Positions 54,001-64,000 of a stretch of 64,000 nt of DNA are shown here, one piece after another (the stretch's first letter is position 1; the number at the start of each line of letters is the position of its first letter). The notes under the pieces are model-generated. The model ran no database searches. It had not been told where the DNA came from and worked only from the letters and a program-made list of their open reading frames with translations. A program made the position numbers and the translations under genes. Source of the DNA: Taeniopygia guttata (taxonomy: Eukaryota > Chordata > Aves > Passeriformes > Estrildidae); the NCBI RefSeq assembly GCF_048771995.1, contig NC_133032.1:14512501-14576500 (forward strand), in the 5' to 3' direction.

Positions 54001-57000
54001 ACCTCCTGTACCTTTACTGAGTTTGTTTAAACATGTGTACATGTATTACCATATTTACTAATACCCACTGTATTACTGATTCATTCATTACAGACCCCTA
54101 TTTCTCAAAATTAATCATAATTTACAGGGTCAGGAAATAAGGTCAAACAGACAACTTCAATTTTACCACAGCCCAACATCTGAGTGCTTGAATTTGAAAC
54201 GTTTATGTTCCTTTAATATATCTGCTGAAGACATACTCACATATGCACCACATACAGTTCAAGTGATTGAGTTCTGGAAATTCAAAAACTGGATCAACTT
54301 AAAAGTCATGAAAACTGTTAAAGACTAACATCAAGGTATCACACTTTATGGATTTCTGCACTTGTAAAATATTAGGGGTAATTCCTCCCCATTTTCAAGT
54401 CTTTGAAGGATAAAAAATAAATCATAGAATTTCCAAGACCTTTCTAGAATGACTCTTCTTTAACACACATTGAATGCTTTGGTGGAGCAAAAAAAAACCC
54501 CACCTACACCTGTCTGGGGTGGTTTCTGTAAATTATACACTCTTCCTCAAGCTAAGCTGTAATGTTAAAGTCTATGTTTTATTCTATCCTACACAGGCAA
54601 TTATGTATTTTAATTGTGGGAAAATGTAATGTCATTCTAGTAATGGTTTTGCATACTTGCCTTTTAAAAAATGAAACTTGTGATTGTTGATAATTTTGTC
54701 TTGTTATCCACTTGGGGAGAAGCTTTCTGCACATAGGAAAGGACAGACAGACTGATTTACTTTTAAAGCTGTACCAAAAGGCTTTTTTTCATTTCCAGGA
54801 AAAAAACCTGGTACGAGCATAGATTTTTTTTTTCCCATTCTAAAAAAAATATCTTTCAGCTGAAAAAAATTAAATCTATTGCCTCACCTTTGATCTGGTT
54901 CTAGTCTGACCATATTTGCAATATAGCTTTCCATTTCATCATGTCACATAATTTTTTTTATGGCATGAATCACATTCTCTTGATATACAACCAGGAAAAT
55001 ATTTTTGTTAGGACTTCTTTCCGAATTGGTGCAGCAGCTAGAAGATAAATTAGAGATTGCAATCAATAAAGCCTGAGGTAATATTTTTAATAATTCAATA
55101 AATCAAAATATTAAATAATTGTGTAAGTGGCAGGATTCATCCCTTCTATGCTCTGAACAAGGTAAGAGTCCCAAGAAAAACACTATGCAATCACAAAAAT
55201 AAAGACTATAATGATAGCTTTTGAGTTCAGGCATTCTCATTTTCAAACTTAACGATCTTTTAATGTAATACATGAGTATAATGTCTGTAAGCATATAAAT
55301 ATACAGACACTCATGTATACATAAGTAGAACCACAAGCAATCAGCAAATTACTGTAACACCAGCTGTGTATATATAGAACTAGGAAGCTCAGAGTCACCA
55401 AATCGCTTCATAATGTGGTGGCTTCACTGCTTTCCCCTCCCCTCTCTCCTTCTATCATACATTCTGTGCTTCCTTTGGTTGCTCTTGTACTATCATTACA
55501 AGCTCTTTGGGACTGAGACTTTAAGCAACTTTTTTTCTTCCACATGATAAGGAAAAGCACGCAGCCAAATATTTCTGGTGTAGTTCTTTTATCTTTGAAT
55601 AAATTCTGGTACCAATATCCTCAGTCCTTTAGTGGGCAGACATCTTTATCTATGAGGATGCCACTCCAGTAACAGAAACATGTGAGTAATTTTTCTTAAA
55701 ATGCTCTTCAATGAAAATAAGGGTAACAGAAACTTTCCTGTGTGTCAGTCATAAAATAGTCTCAGATGACAATTCCAAGCTTTGCAGTGTTAATAGCAGG
55801 GAACATGACTCCTGTATTCCGGTAGCCGTGTACTTCAAGAAAATGGAAATTATGGACCAGTCACATTCCACTACTCGTTGCATCCTCTTGCTGATAAGCA
55901 ATCAGATGACACAGAACCAAGCTCTCTGGTTTATGAGTACCAATTGCCAAATCATCCTCCAAGAGGATGAAAAATTGAAAAAAAAAATGCATGCAAAATG
56001 ATAAAATAAGTGAGAACATTAATCATAATTAAACAGAAGCACATTGATTTTTGCCAGCTGGATTCAGCCACAGACTGTGGTGGGAAGGCTCTTCTCTCTT
56101 GGTTAACCCTCCTGAGAACTGTATTAATTCTTTATAATTAATTTCTTAGGTAATAGTGCAAATATTTGTCAAAACAGTTGATCCACCACAAAATTAAATA
56201 TGGGGTGGGGAATAATGAAAACTCTAATATATTCAAAACAAAGATAAAAATACCCAAACTGACTGGGTCGATGGAGGGGGGAAGAGAAAATGTTCTTTAT
56301 ATGAATCGGTCACTCAAGCAAAGCAGAATTCCTTGGATCTGAAAAATGGTTCACCACCCATCCATTCCTCTACACAAAAGGCCTATCTTACACCACTGTT
56401 CAAGGCAGTTGCAATTAAATATATATTTATAGAGTCTTTAAACAAAGTATATTCATTATGTTCACAGTGACATTGCTCTGAAGGACGCTGCATAAATGGA
56501 AGCTGTGCTTACAAATGATCACTGCAGATAAACAAATATCTTGAAGGACTCACTCTGCACACAAAGGAAGTTGCCTTGCTTTGTTTATGGGGAGATTAGC
56601 TCCCTCCAGCTGACATAATACCTGGGAGATAAAATAACAAAAGGAAACACTTTGTCAAGAGTGTGAAATCAGATCCCAATGCACCTTCAGGAGAGTGCAT
56701 CTGGGGCAAGTTTGTGGGGGCAAGAACCCTTTGTCTCCTTACGTGTCTATATAGCACATAACTGTGATTTGCATCTCACAGCATACATCTACATGATATT
56801 AACAAAAGGGTTACCAAATAAGGCTGAATAATGCTAGCAAATTGTAACACGGTAAAAAATAAATAATCAAATATTCCTCCCCCAGATCTACAAAAGCAGT
56901 GCTGCATCCATGCATCAGTTAAGTATTCAAACCCTATCAGAAGGGAGGAGTGAAATGATGTTTATCTCTAAGAGGTAATTTTACAGTTTAATGTAAAAGA

Positions 57001-59529
57001 TCTGCCAATTATAGTACACTTCAGTACTAGAGTACTGTTCTCCTAAAACCTGAAGTAAAAATCTAAAGGATATACAGCAACTGTGTTTCTTTTCTTCATA
57101 AAGGAATTTCAGGATAGTTCCTACCATCTGCCAGAATCCCCAATACCAGCATTTAGCCCAAAGTTCACATCTTGTTGGCTGTCTTAACAGCTAAAACAAT
57201 GATTTTCCTAGGTGTGATTCTTAACTTCTATCACACCTGTTGATCCAGGACAGAAAGGACTCCTGCTTACAGAGCTGTAGGGAAATTAAATTTCTTATAC
57301 TGTTTCAGCTATGAATAAGAACAGCTCAGCTCATGTATGTCCTTTAGTGCTTTCCAGGAGTACAATAAAAAGAACTGCTGAACTGTCTTATGGGACTGAA
57401 GGCTAAATTACGGTTTTGTGGGCTGAGATATAGGAAAAAAAATGCCCCTAGTTTATCGGGGGGACTGCTAAACTTTAGAATATATTATTTGTACTGTAAA
57501 GCACTTTATTTCAGCAGTATATTTCAGGTGTACTGCTTTTTTTTCCTCATCTCTTTTCTGCTTTTAATTTTTTGGTGCTTCTACACCTATAACAACATCT
57601 TCCTCTGAGTTGTTTTGTCTCATAAACAGGATATTTAGTTGAAATGTAGTTTTGTCTTTCTTGATAAGGATTTAGCTAACTTACACACTGAGGTGTGCAT
57701 ATGATTGCAAAAAGCTGCAGTAGAACTTAAAAGTCCACTCTTTAATATGAACATAAAATTCAGATATGATTATCTGAATGTCTGTTTGTATTTTTGGATA
57801 AGTTTACAGTATTAAAACTAATCACATGTATGTTCTGCTTACTAGAAAGAAATTACTTTAAAAAGATTATTTTTAATATTTCCTCCTTCTCTGCAGGAGT
57901 TATAAAGCTATAAGTGTACAATGCTCTAGTCAGTTCTGTAATATCTGTAAAACTGTCCACAGTAAATAAAGTGTGTTGGGTTTTGGGTTTCTTTCAAGAT
58001 AACAATATGGCTCTTACCAAAAGTTTAAAAAAAACCCTGTTTTAACAAAGAGTAAAGAACCTCATATCTTTTCTTAAGTATAAAATGCTACTTTTAAAAA
58101 TGTACTTTCTTAAGGCTTATAAAGTATATAATAAGCAATAAAACCCATTTCCTAGAAGAAAACATCTCTGACTGAGCTGTTGCACAGTGCCTAAGCACAT
58201 AAGCATTTAAAACATTTCTTCTTATTTCATTCCAAACGAAAATGAGTGCATTGAGTCTTCAGACTGGACACTGCAAACTCAATTGCCACCAAAAGAAAAA
58301 AAAAAGTAAACTGTTGAAAAGTGTGAGGTAAAGGGCATGACTTTCACATTGTTTAACAGTACCAGCAGTTCTGAACTCAGCACAGATGAGGGTACCTGCA
58401 TCTGGTACAACTAAACAAGGAATTTGGTCTATAAATTGTATCTAATATTGATATTAAAAATATTTCATTAAGGAATTAACAAACATTTGCTTATAACCAG
58501 ATTAACTTGATAGATTATTTGATTTTAGAAACCTTTCTTATTAGGCATGAAATACAATGGCAAGCCACTAGGAATCAATAAATCTCCACACCTTTTCGAA
58601 TCAGCAAAGAAAGCATGGAACTAAACAAGGGGTTCTACTTGACAAGCAAGTTCCAAAACAGGGGGTAAAGACCATCAACACTGAAAGGAACCTAGGAGTA
58701 AAATACATTTCTGAAACGTTTTCAAGCATTCCACATTGTTTTTTAGACACTAGAAAAGAGGGAAGAGACATTTATTCTTAGTATAACTGAAATCTTAAGA
58801 GTCTAGTTATTAGTTCTAGAAGAAGAGTAGTAAAAATGCAGTTGAAGTTGTTGTACTCCTCTCCTGCTGTTACATTCCCTCTTCCCCTGGATCTCCTGAT
58901 CAGTGTCCTTCCACCCTAATGCAGACGGGTGATAACAGTGACTTTGTGAGCATTTGGAGTCCTTGGCCAGAAGTCCAATGTTTAGGTTTATTATTTCTTC
59001 CCCCTCCTCTGGTTTCCCGTTAAGATAATTTTTATCTTTGCAAGCAAAGATTCTTTACTGTCTTCACTTGTTTGCAGCTCTAATTCTGCACCTGCATTTA
59101 GTATGTTATCTTTTAGATATATCAGGTACTGTATCTTTGCAACCTCCAAACCCACTTTTGTCCAGCTCTAGACTTGCATTTCTTTAAGTGACTGTAGGCG
59201 AGCCATTTACCACCACGGCCCTCCAGTACCACGCCCATGCCCCTTCCCTTAGTGCCTTATACCAATAATCCTCTACGGCTCATCTTCGGTCTTCACTTCT
59301 CCAGGGCCTGTGGTACCTAGCAGACCTGTTCACCTGTACAGTACATCACTGTGGTTCGGGCCCAGAACACCTCGTTCTACACAGAGTAACAACAAAATGC
59401 AAACCTATGGGTGCACCACATAAACAAAAGTTAGAAACAGGCACCTGGTCCGCTGGCAAAACCCGCTGCTACAGCTGAACCAATTTAAACACAGGTGCGG
59501 GCAGGTGGGCACTGCCAGTTCTGAGCCCT
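48041..59529. other. intergenic stretch between XIRP2 and the CpG island
   Basis: About 11.5 kb of AT-rich DNA with no convincing exon or RNA gene. The segment at about 56,490-56,830 is of higher complexity and contains an ATTTGCAT octamer (56,767-56,774) and CTTTGTTT/ACAAAGG words of the SOX type; it could be a conserved enhancer, but this is only a guess. A run of A lies at 50,425-50,441. A TATAA-like stretch near 55,368 is not accompanied by other promoter signs. Confidence 0.5.
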
Positions 59530-59574
59530 TGTGAACTCGCCGCCGCAGCGCAGTGGCAGCCGTAGCGATGGAGG

Positions 59575-59625
59575 GTCCGGCACGGCACGGCACAGCCCGG
59601 CGCGGCACAGCACGGCAGCGGGGCA
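59575..59625. repeat. GGCAC-type short repeat in the CpG island
   Basis: Loose tandem copies of CGGCA and GGCAC words within the island. A simple GC-rich repeat, probably variable in length. Confidence 0.6.
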
Positions 59626-59990
59626 GCAGCCGAGGACGCGGTCCTGTGCCCGCCGCGGCCGCGCCAAGGTCGGCGGCCGCCGGCAGCAGCCGCAGGGATG
59701 TTGCCGGCGGACACGGTTTCAGCTCAGTGGAATTCCCCTGGAAAAAAGACATCTTCCACTAAATGTTTCTTATTTTGAACAAAGCGCCCTGGTGCGAAAC
59801 TCCACATTGCTGCGCTCGCGGGGAGCGGGCAGGCACACGCTCCCAGCCGGCCGCTGCACGGCCGCTCCCCAGCCCGCTCCCGTTTCCCAGAGCGGCCGGG
59901 CAAGGTTGGCCCAGCCGCGCGCGTTACCAGCACCGGCACCCTCCGCCGGGGCTGGAGCGCGTCCCGGAGAGCCCGCGGCGCTGCCGGGCG

Positions 59991-60078
59991 GGGACACCGG
60001 CCGCGGGCACAGCGAGCACCCCGCCCGGCGGGGACAGCGACCGCGGGCACAGCGAGCACCTCATCCGGCGGGGACACG
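59991..60078. repeat. 40-bp tandem repeat (about 2.2 copies) upstream of the promoter core
   Basis: Units start at 59,991, 60,031 and 60,071, exactly 40 bp apart. Each begins GGGACA and the two full copies share CCGCGGGCACAGCGAGCACC. The third copy is partial. The array lies just 5' of the NF-Y/CRE/GC-box cluster. High identity between copies suggests a young or still variable minisatellite. Confidence 0.9.
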
Positions 60079-60229
60079 GGCGGCACGGCCGCGGCGCGGC
60101 TCCCGCCGCCCGGAAGCGGCGCTGCCGCGCGGAGTGTCTCCCATTGGCCTGTTCCCGTCACGCCGTCCCGCCCCCTCGGCGCGGCGCGGGCGGCCATTGG
60201 CTGGCGGCGGTGCCAGTCGGCGAGGGCGA

Positions 60230-60369
60230 GCTCCGCCGGTGCCCGCGCTCGCGCGGCGCGCGCTCTGCCGGCTGGTGCGGCTGCGGGCGGAGCAGGGATG
60301 CGCCCCGGCTGCGGGAGCGCGGCGCGGAGCGGCGGCAGCCCGGGCGGCCGAGGGCGGCGAGCACGGCCG
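60230..60369 (+). other. candidate first exon of the downstream gene (splice donor at 60,370)
   Basis: A CCG/GTAAGG donor at 60,370 follows the promoter core at the distance expected of a short first exon. The start at 60,230 is only an estimate. The exon contains one ATG (60,298) that stays open for 24 codons up to the donor, but the Gly/Arg/Ser-rich reading looks like a by-product of GC-rich DNA. It may be a 5' UTR exon; B3GALT1 is the candidate by synteny. It could also be the start of a non-coding RNA. Confidence 0.4.
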
Positions 60370-61060
60370 GTAAGGTCCGGCGGGAAATGCCCGTCGTCGT
60401 GCGCATCTCGTGCGTACGGTTCTGAAGGGGCCGCTGGCAGCGCCGGGGAGCGGTGCCGGCACGGGAGGAGCGGAGAGCAGGCGGGATGCTGGGATGCCGG
60501 GATGCCGGGGGCGGCCGGCGGCGCTGGGCCGCGGCGGGCAGGGGTCGCGGGCGGGCGCGGTCCCCTACCGCCCCTCGCCGTGCCCTTCGGCGCGGGGGTC
60601 CCCGGGCGGGACCGGCGGTGCGGTGGGAACTTCGTCTGCCCCCGCCCGGCTGGCGGCGGCCGGTGGCGCCGGCGGGTGCCGCGGCGGGGGGCGACATCAG
60701 CCCTCCTTAGGGGCTGCGGCGCTGCCCCCCCGCCCCGCCGCCCCGGGAGGGCCGCCGAGCGGGGGCCCTGCTGTGGCCGCGGGGCCGCCGGGGGTGCGGC
60801 CGGGGAGGCGGTGTCGCGGGTCCCGGCGGCGGCGCTGCCCCGGGCGCGGCCGTGCCCCGGTGGCGGCAGCGCGGCCGTGCCCCGGGCCCGCGCTGGGGGC
60901 GCTCCGCGCGGCCGCGCTGTCCTGGGGCGGCGGGCTGAACTTCCCTTCGAGCGAGGATTTTACTCGAAGGTGTTCCTGGACGCCCGGCGAGGAGAGTCTC
61001 GCAGCCGAAGGCGGCAGCGGTGCTGCTGTGGCCGCAGACTGGGTCTTAAAGTTGTTAACA

Positions 61061-61290
61061 CAGTTACCGCAAAGAAAAGTTATTTTAAAGTCAGCGTATC
61101 GGTGGCGGCTGGTACATGGCCACTGGCTATTGAGACGGAGGAATTAGAAATAGGAAATCCTTACCTTTATCCTTTATCCTTATGCACTCCTTTCCATTGT
61201 TCTTTTAGCGGTAGAGACAATACTGGAAGGTTTTGAAGTGTTGTCAAATCTTGTTAATTTAGATTAAAACAGCATTCAGGTGTTCTTTAG
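61061..61290 (+). other. edge of the CpG island
   Basis: Transition from island to AT-rich DNA. A pyrimidine-rich run ending CATTGTTCTTTTAG at 61,209 resembles a splice acceptor, but no exon with clear limits follows it. Confidence 0.4.
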
Positions 61291-61420
61291 AGATGTTGTA
61301 AACACTAAGTATCTTGATTATGTAACATTTCAAGGAATCTGCCAAGATGTTGCCAGACTTCGTGATGAAGAACCTGATTTTCCAGTCATGGAAATACAGA
61401 GGAGTTTTGACATTGATTCG
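61291..61420 (+). CDS. doubtful exon-like open stretch
   Basis: A 130-base stretch lies between an acceptor-like CAGGTGTTCTTTAG and a GTAGGA donor-like site. One frame reads VTFQGICQDVARLRDEEPDF and PVMEIQRSFDID, with a composition more like protein than chance. The frame stays open past the donor to 61,549. No family was recognised. B3GALT1 has its coding region in one exon, so this would not belong to it. It may be an exon of another transcript, a remnant of a retrocopy, or chance. Confidence 0.2.
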
Positions 61421-64000
61421 GTAGGAAGCAGGATAGCATCCACAATTAACAGACCAAGAGAAATTAGTTCTTGTTATCTGTTGGTTATTTTACATCTCTT
61501 GGGTTTGGGTTTTTTAAACATTTACACACTGTGCAGAAAATGTAAATAGTGTTTAGTTTGATTCGGGGTATATTTTGGTTCCTCTGTACCTTTAAGTTTC
61601 CTTTTCCACTTTCTAGGAGTGTATTGATCTTGTTCACTTATTCTTGATAGAGTATTCTGATTAGTTAGTTATAAGGACGTGTTCAATCACGTGATGCATA
61701 ACGTGTTTTCAGAAATGTTTTAAATTATGATAGATGCAAGGGTGAATAAGCAGTGCAAACACCATTGCAGCACATGCATGCTCTGCTTTGGGGAGCTAAA
61801 GCCCATTTTTAAAGCTTTGGGGAAGGCACAAGTAAGTGTAAAAAATTGGAGGTGTGGAATTTAGAGCTGGCACAGGTTAAATATTGTTCCCTCCCTGCAT
61901 AACTACTCACTAAATAACATTTTTGGCAGAATATAAATTGTACAAGAACTGATATTGTACATCTCTAATTCTAGATAGATTGTACAGGTTCAGCAAATGT
62001 CATATTGCCAAACCATTTTTTCAGTAAACCTCATTTAGTGAACCTGATTCAGTGTCATCAGAGTATTTTACATTAATGTAGAGAACAATCCTCATCCAAG
62101 TATGTCATACACAGCCACGATGCAGTGTCTGAGATGCACTCAGTTTTGCTCATCTGTCTCATAACATCACCCATTTTTTCCTCATGTGCTTTTTTAGGAA
62201 AGAAAATCCCAAATTTTTGTGGTTGTTTTGTGGAAGAGAGCAGTGAAATCTTTATAGAGATTACAGGCTGAAAACACTAAGCTTTCCCCTCACTCTGCTT
62301 TGTGAGTGACACCAAATTTTAATCTAAATATTTAGCTTGTGAATGGGTAAACTGTAGAACCTTCAGCACATGAGTAGACTTCATTTGTGACAGTCATTTC
62401 AGTGGGGCGGTTCCCAAGAGAACATGTATACAGGAGAATGTATGCCAATGATCTTTGTCTTAAATACCCTTTTTCCATGCACTGCTCTAAGGAAACCTTT
62501 TCTAAACCATCAAAATATTTCAATGCTGTCATGTCAGAAGGGTGCTCAATTCAGTGTTTATTCATCTTTGTCTGTTAGTAAGTAATGAAATTTTTTGGAG
62601 CAGCAATCATTCCACCACTGAAGTCAATATAAGTGTATTAAGTATTTACTTGTTAAAAATATTAATCGGCTGTAAATTTATAAAATTCATAAGTATTATA
62701 ATTGCATAATGCTTATACCTAGTTAAAAGAGGAGAATGCAGAAGTTTCAGAAATTTTTAGCTTGCTTTTCATGATTTTCTTCTGTATAAAAGAAAATTAG
62801 TCCATCTGTATGCCTCCCAACACTCTGAGATATCCTGATTTTTCCAAAGCTGCTTTTGTAGTAGTAATTTTTATAGGATAGTTTCGCCATATGTCACATA
62901 ATAAGAAATCTGGAACTGAAGCAGTCAATTCTGTCATGGTTTCCACCATGTTGCTTATTTAGTTAAACAGATAAAGATGGATAATAAAATAATATTGATG
63001 TAATTTGCCATGACTAGTAAGAAAATTATTTCTTTTGATACAGCTAGGGAAAACAAGTGGTATGCTTTTTAGAACTAAGTGTATTTTAGAAATAAGTACA
63101 TATGTGCATTCAGTTGAACCAATGAAGGGTTGCAGAAGCTCAGGGAAAACATGAATGAATGATGTATCTCCTAGTTGCATTAGATTATACAAATGGTACA
63201 CCGATCTGTTTGGAACAGCTAATGCTGTTTTTGAGCTGCATAGCTGTTAGCCGAGTCTCCATCAAACACAGCAACTCTAAATGCTGATGTATGGCAGCTC
63301 TGCAGAACTCCAGATACACAGAAGTATAAAATGCCTCAGCATCCAAGTGTTCCCTTTGTTGCTTGCCCACAGGCCTCAGATGTTTCCACACAGTGATAGT
63401 ATCTGCTGCTGCCTAGCACTGCCATGGGCATGGTAACCAGGAGTGCTCTGCTTGAACACTCTGTCTCCTGAGAATGCCTTTCAAGGAACTTAGAAAAGGA
63501 ATTAAACAGGAACTTAAACAGGAATTCAGCTCCCAGTGCTGAGAACAGCTCTTCAGCAGAGGGAGAGAGGCAAAGATGGGCAGGTTGTTCTTTGGCTGAC
63601 AGACTGCAGATGTGTTGGTGGAAGAGATCAGCTTTCCCCAGCACACCAGGAGAAAGAAAGGATTTACAAGGGTCTTGGGCCTTTTTTAGCCTACTTTTAA
63701 TACAGAGATGAATCAAGGTGTGATCATGAATACATTACAGATCTTGGTTATGAGACACTCCTCTTCTTGTATCACTACCTAAAATTTAAAATTGCCAGGT
63801 ATTGCATGTGTAGTGGGGAGTGGACACTTTTTAACCCTCTTGCATTCTGATTTTTGTAGCTCTCAAATCAAACTCCCAAACTAGATAGCGGGAACAATCT
63901 AGATATCTGTAATAGTTACTAATTAAAACTTACATTAATATTACCTTAAGGATTAAAATGTGTAATTTAATGCATATATAAGTGTATAATTTAAAGCATC
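61421..64000. other. AT-rich DNA after the island, no gene recognised
   Basis: Probably the first intron of the gene starting at the CpG island. No exon, RNA gene or named element was seen. A stretch at about 63,340-63,720 is more GC-rich and open on the minus strand for 126 codons, but has no recognisable protein features and may be a worn repeat. Confidence 0.5.

Larger units (their letters stand above)
59530..61060. promoter_or_regulatory. CpG island promoter with inverted CCAAT boxes
   Basis: The GC content and density of CG dinucleotides jump from about 59,530 and fall again after about 61,040, the only such island in the window. Inside are two inverted CCAAT boxes (ATTGG at 60,143-60,147 and 60,196-60,200, 53 bp apart) as bound by NF-Y. 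Between them are a CRE-like CCGTCACG (about 60,154-60,161) and a GC box CCCGCCCC (60,168-60,175). There is no TATA box. Such arrangements are typical of broadly active promoters. Start sites would be expected around 60,220-60,300, followed by a splice donor at 60,370 on the + strand. By synteny with human 2q24.3, where B3GALT1 follows XIRP2 in the same orientation, it may drive B3GALT1, whose 5' exons are non-coding. The island may also fire on the minus strand. Confidence 0.85.

Noticed and set aside
59531-61236. Several open frames of 150-312 codons on both strands
   Set aside because: They are Ala/Arg/Gly/Pro-rich by-products of CpG-island composition, overlap each other and lack homology.

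Overview
The window looks like nuclear DNA of a passerine bird, probably a songbird. The clearest sign is a SINE at about 10,727-10,868 made of a tRNA-Ile-like head joined to a CR1 3' tail; this is the TguSINE1 type, known from passerines. Avian-type solo LTRs, AT-rich introns with short exons and one CpG island agree with this. Everything was read by eye; no database was searched. The main gene is XIRP2 (xeplin, myomaxin, CMYA3), on the + strand from at least 10,126 to about 48,040. Nine exons can be placed with consensus splice sites: 10,126-10,410; 25,851-26,004; 29,849-29,985; 32,251-32,382; 38,184-38,291; 38,642-38,708; 39,393-39,526; 45,249-45,382; and 46,254-47,898, which ends in the stop codon. 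Their phases agree at every junction and together give 2,796 coding bases, or 931 codons plus a stop. They encode an EPLIN (LIMA1)-like N-terminal part, the XIRP2 N-terminal exons, one LIM domain and a long Lys/Asn/Ser-rich tail with EPLIN-like WPP motifs. Two more phase-compatible exons are possible at 5,376-5,489 and 16,320-16,421. The most interesting observation is what is missing. In mammals a single giant exon of roughly 9 kb, lying between the exons matching 39,393-39,526 and 45,249-45,382, encodes the actin-binding Xin repeats. Here that place holds only a decayed remnant of about 1.1 kb (about 40,255-41,310). It still shows the pre-repeat signature ELRHLYNFLHPILRKHLEK and about five battered Xin repeats in the expected order, but with stops and frame changes. 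The exons on each side still join in frame. The locus therefore appears reduced to the short, LIM-containing, Xin-repeat-free form of XIRP2, which in mouse is the hair-cell stereocilia isoform. Layout: 1-272 is the end of an old ERV LTR; 273-10,125 holds no certain gene; 10,126-48,040 is XIRP2 with a SINE, a 278-bp hAT MITE with target duplication (26,039-26,316), the fossil Xin exon, and two old minus-strand LTRs (42,744-43,287 and 43,444-44,241). From 48,040 to 59,500 it is AT-rich and gene-poor. A CpG island at about 59,530-61,060 carries two inverted CCAAT boxes, a CRE-like site, a GC box and a good splice donor at 60,370. It is probably the promoter and first exon of the next gene. By human 2q24.3 synteny (XIRP2 followed by B3GALT1 on the same strand) B3GALT1 is the best guess. 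From 61,060 to the end only one doubtful exon-like stretch (61,291-61,420) was seen.
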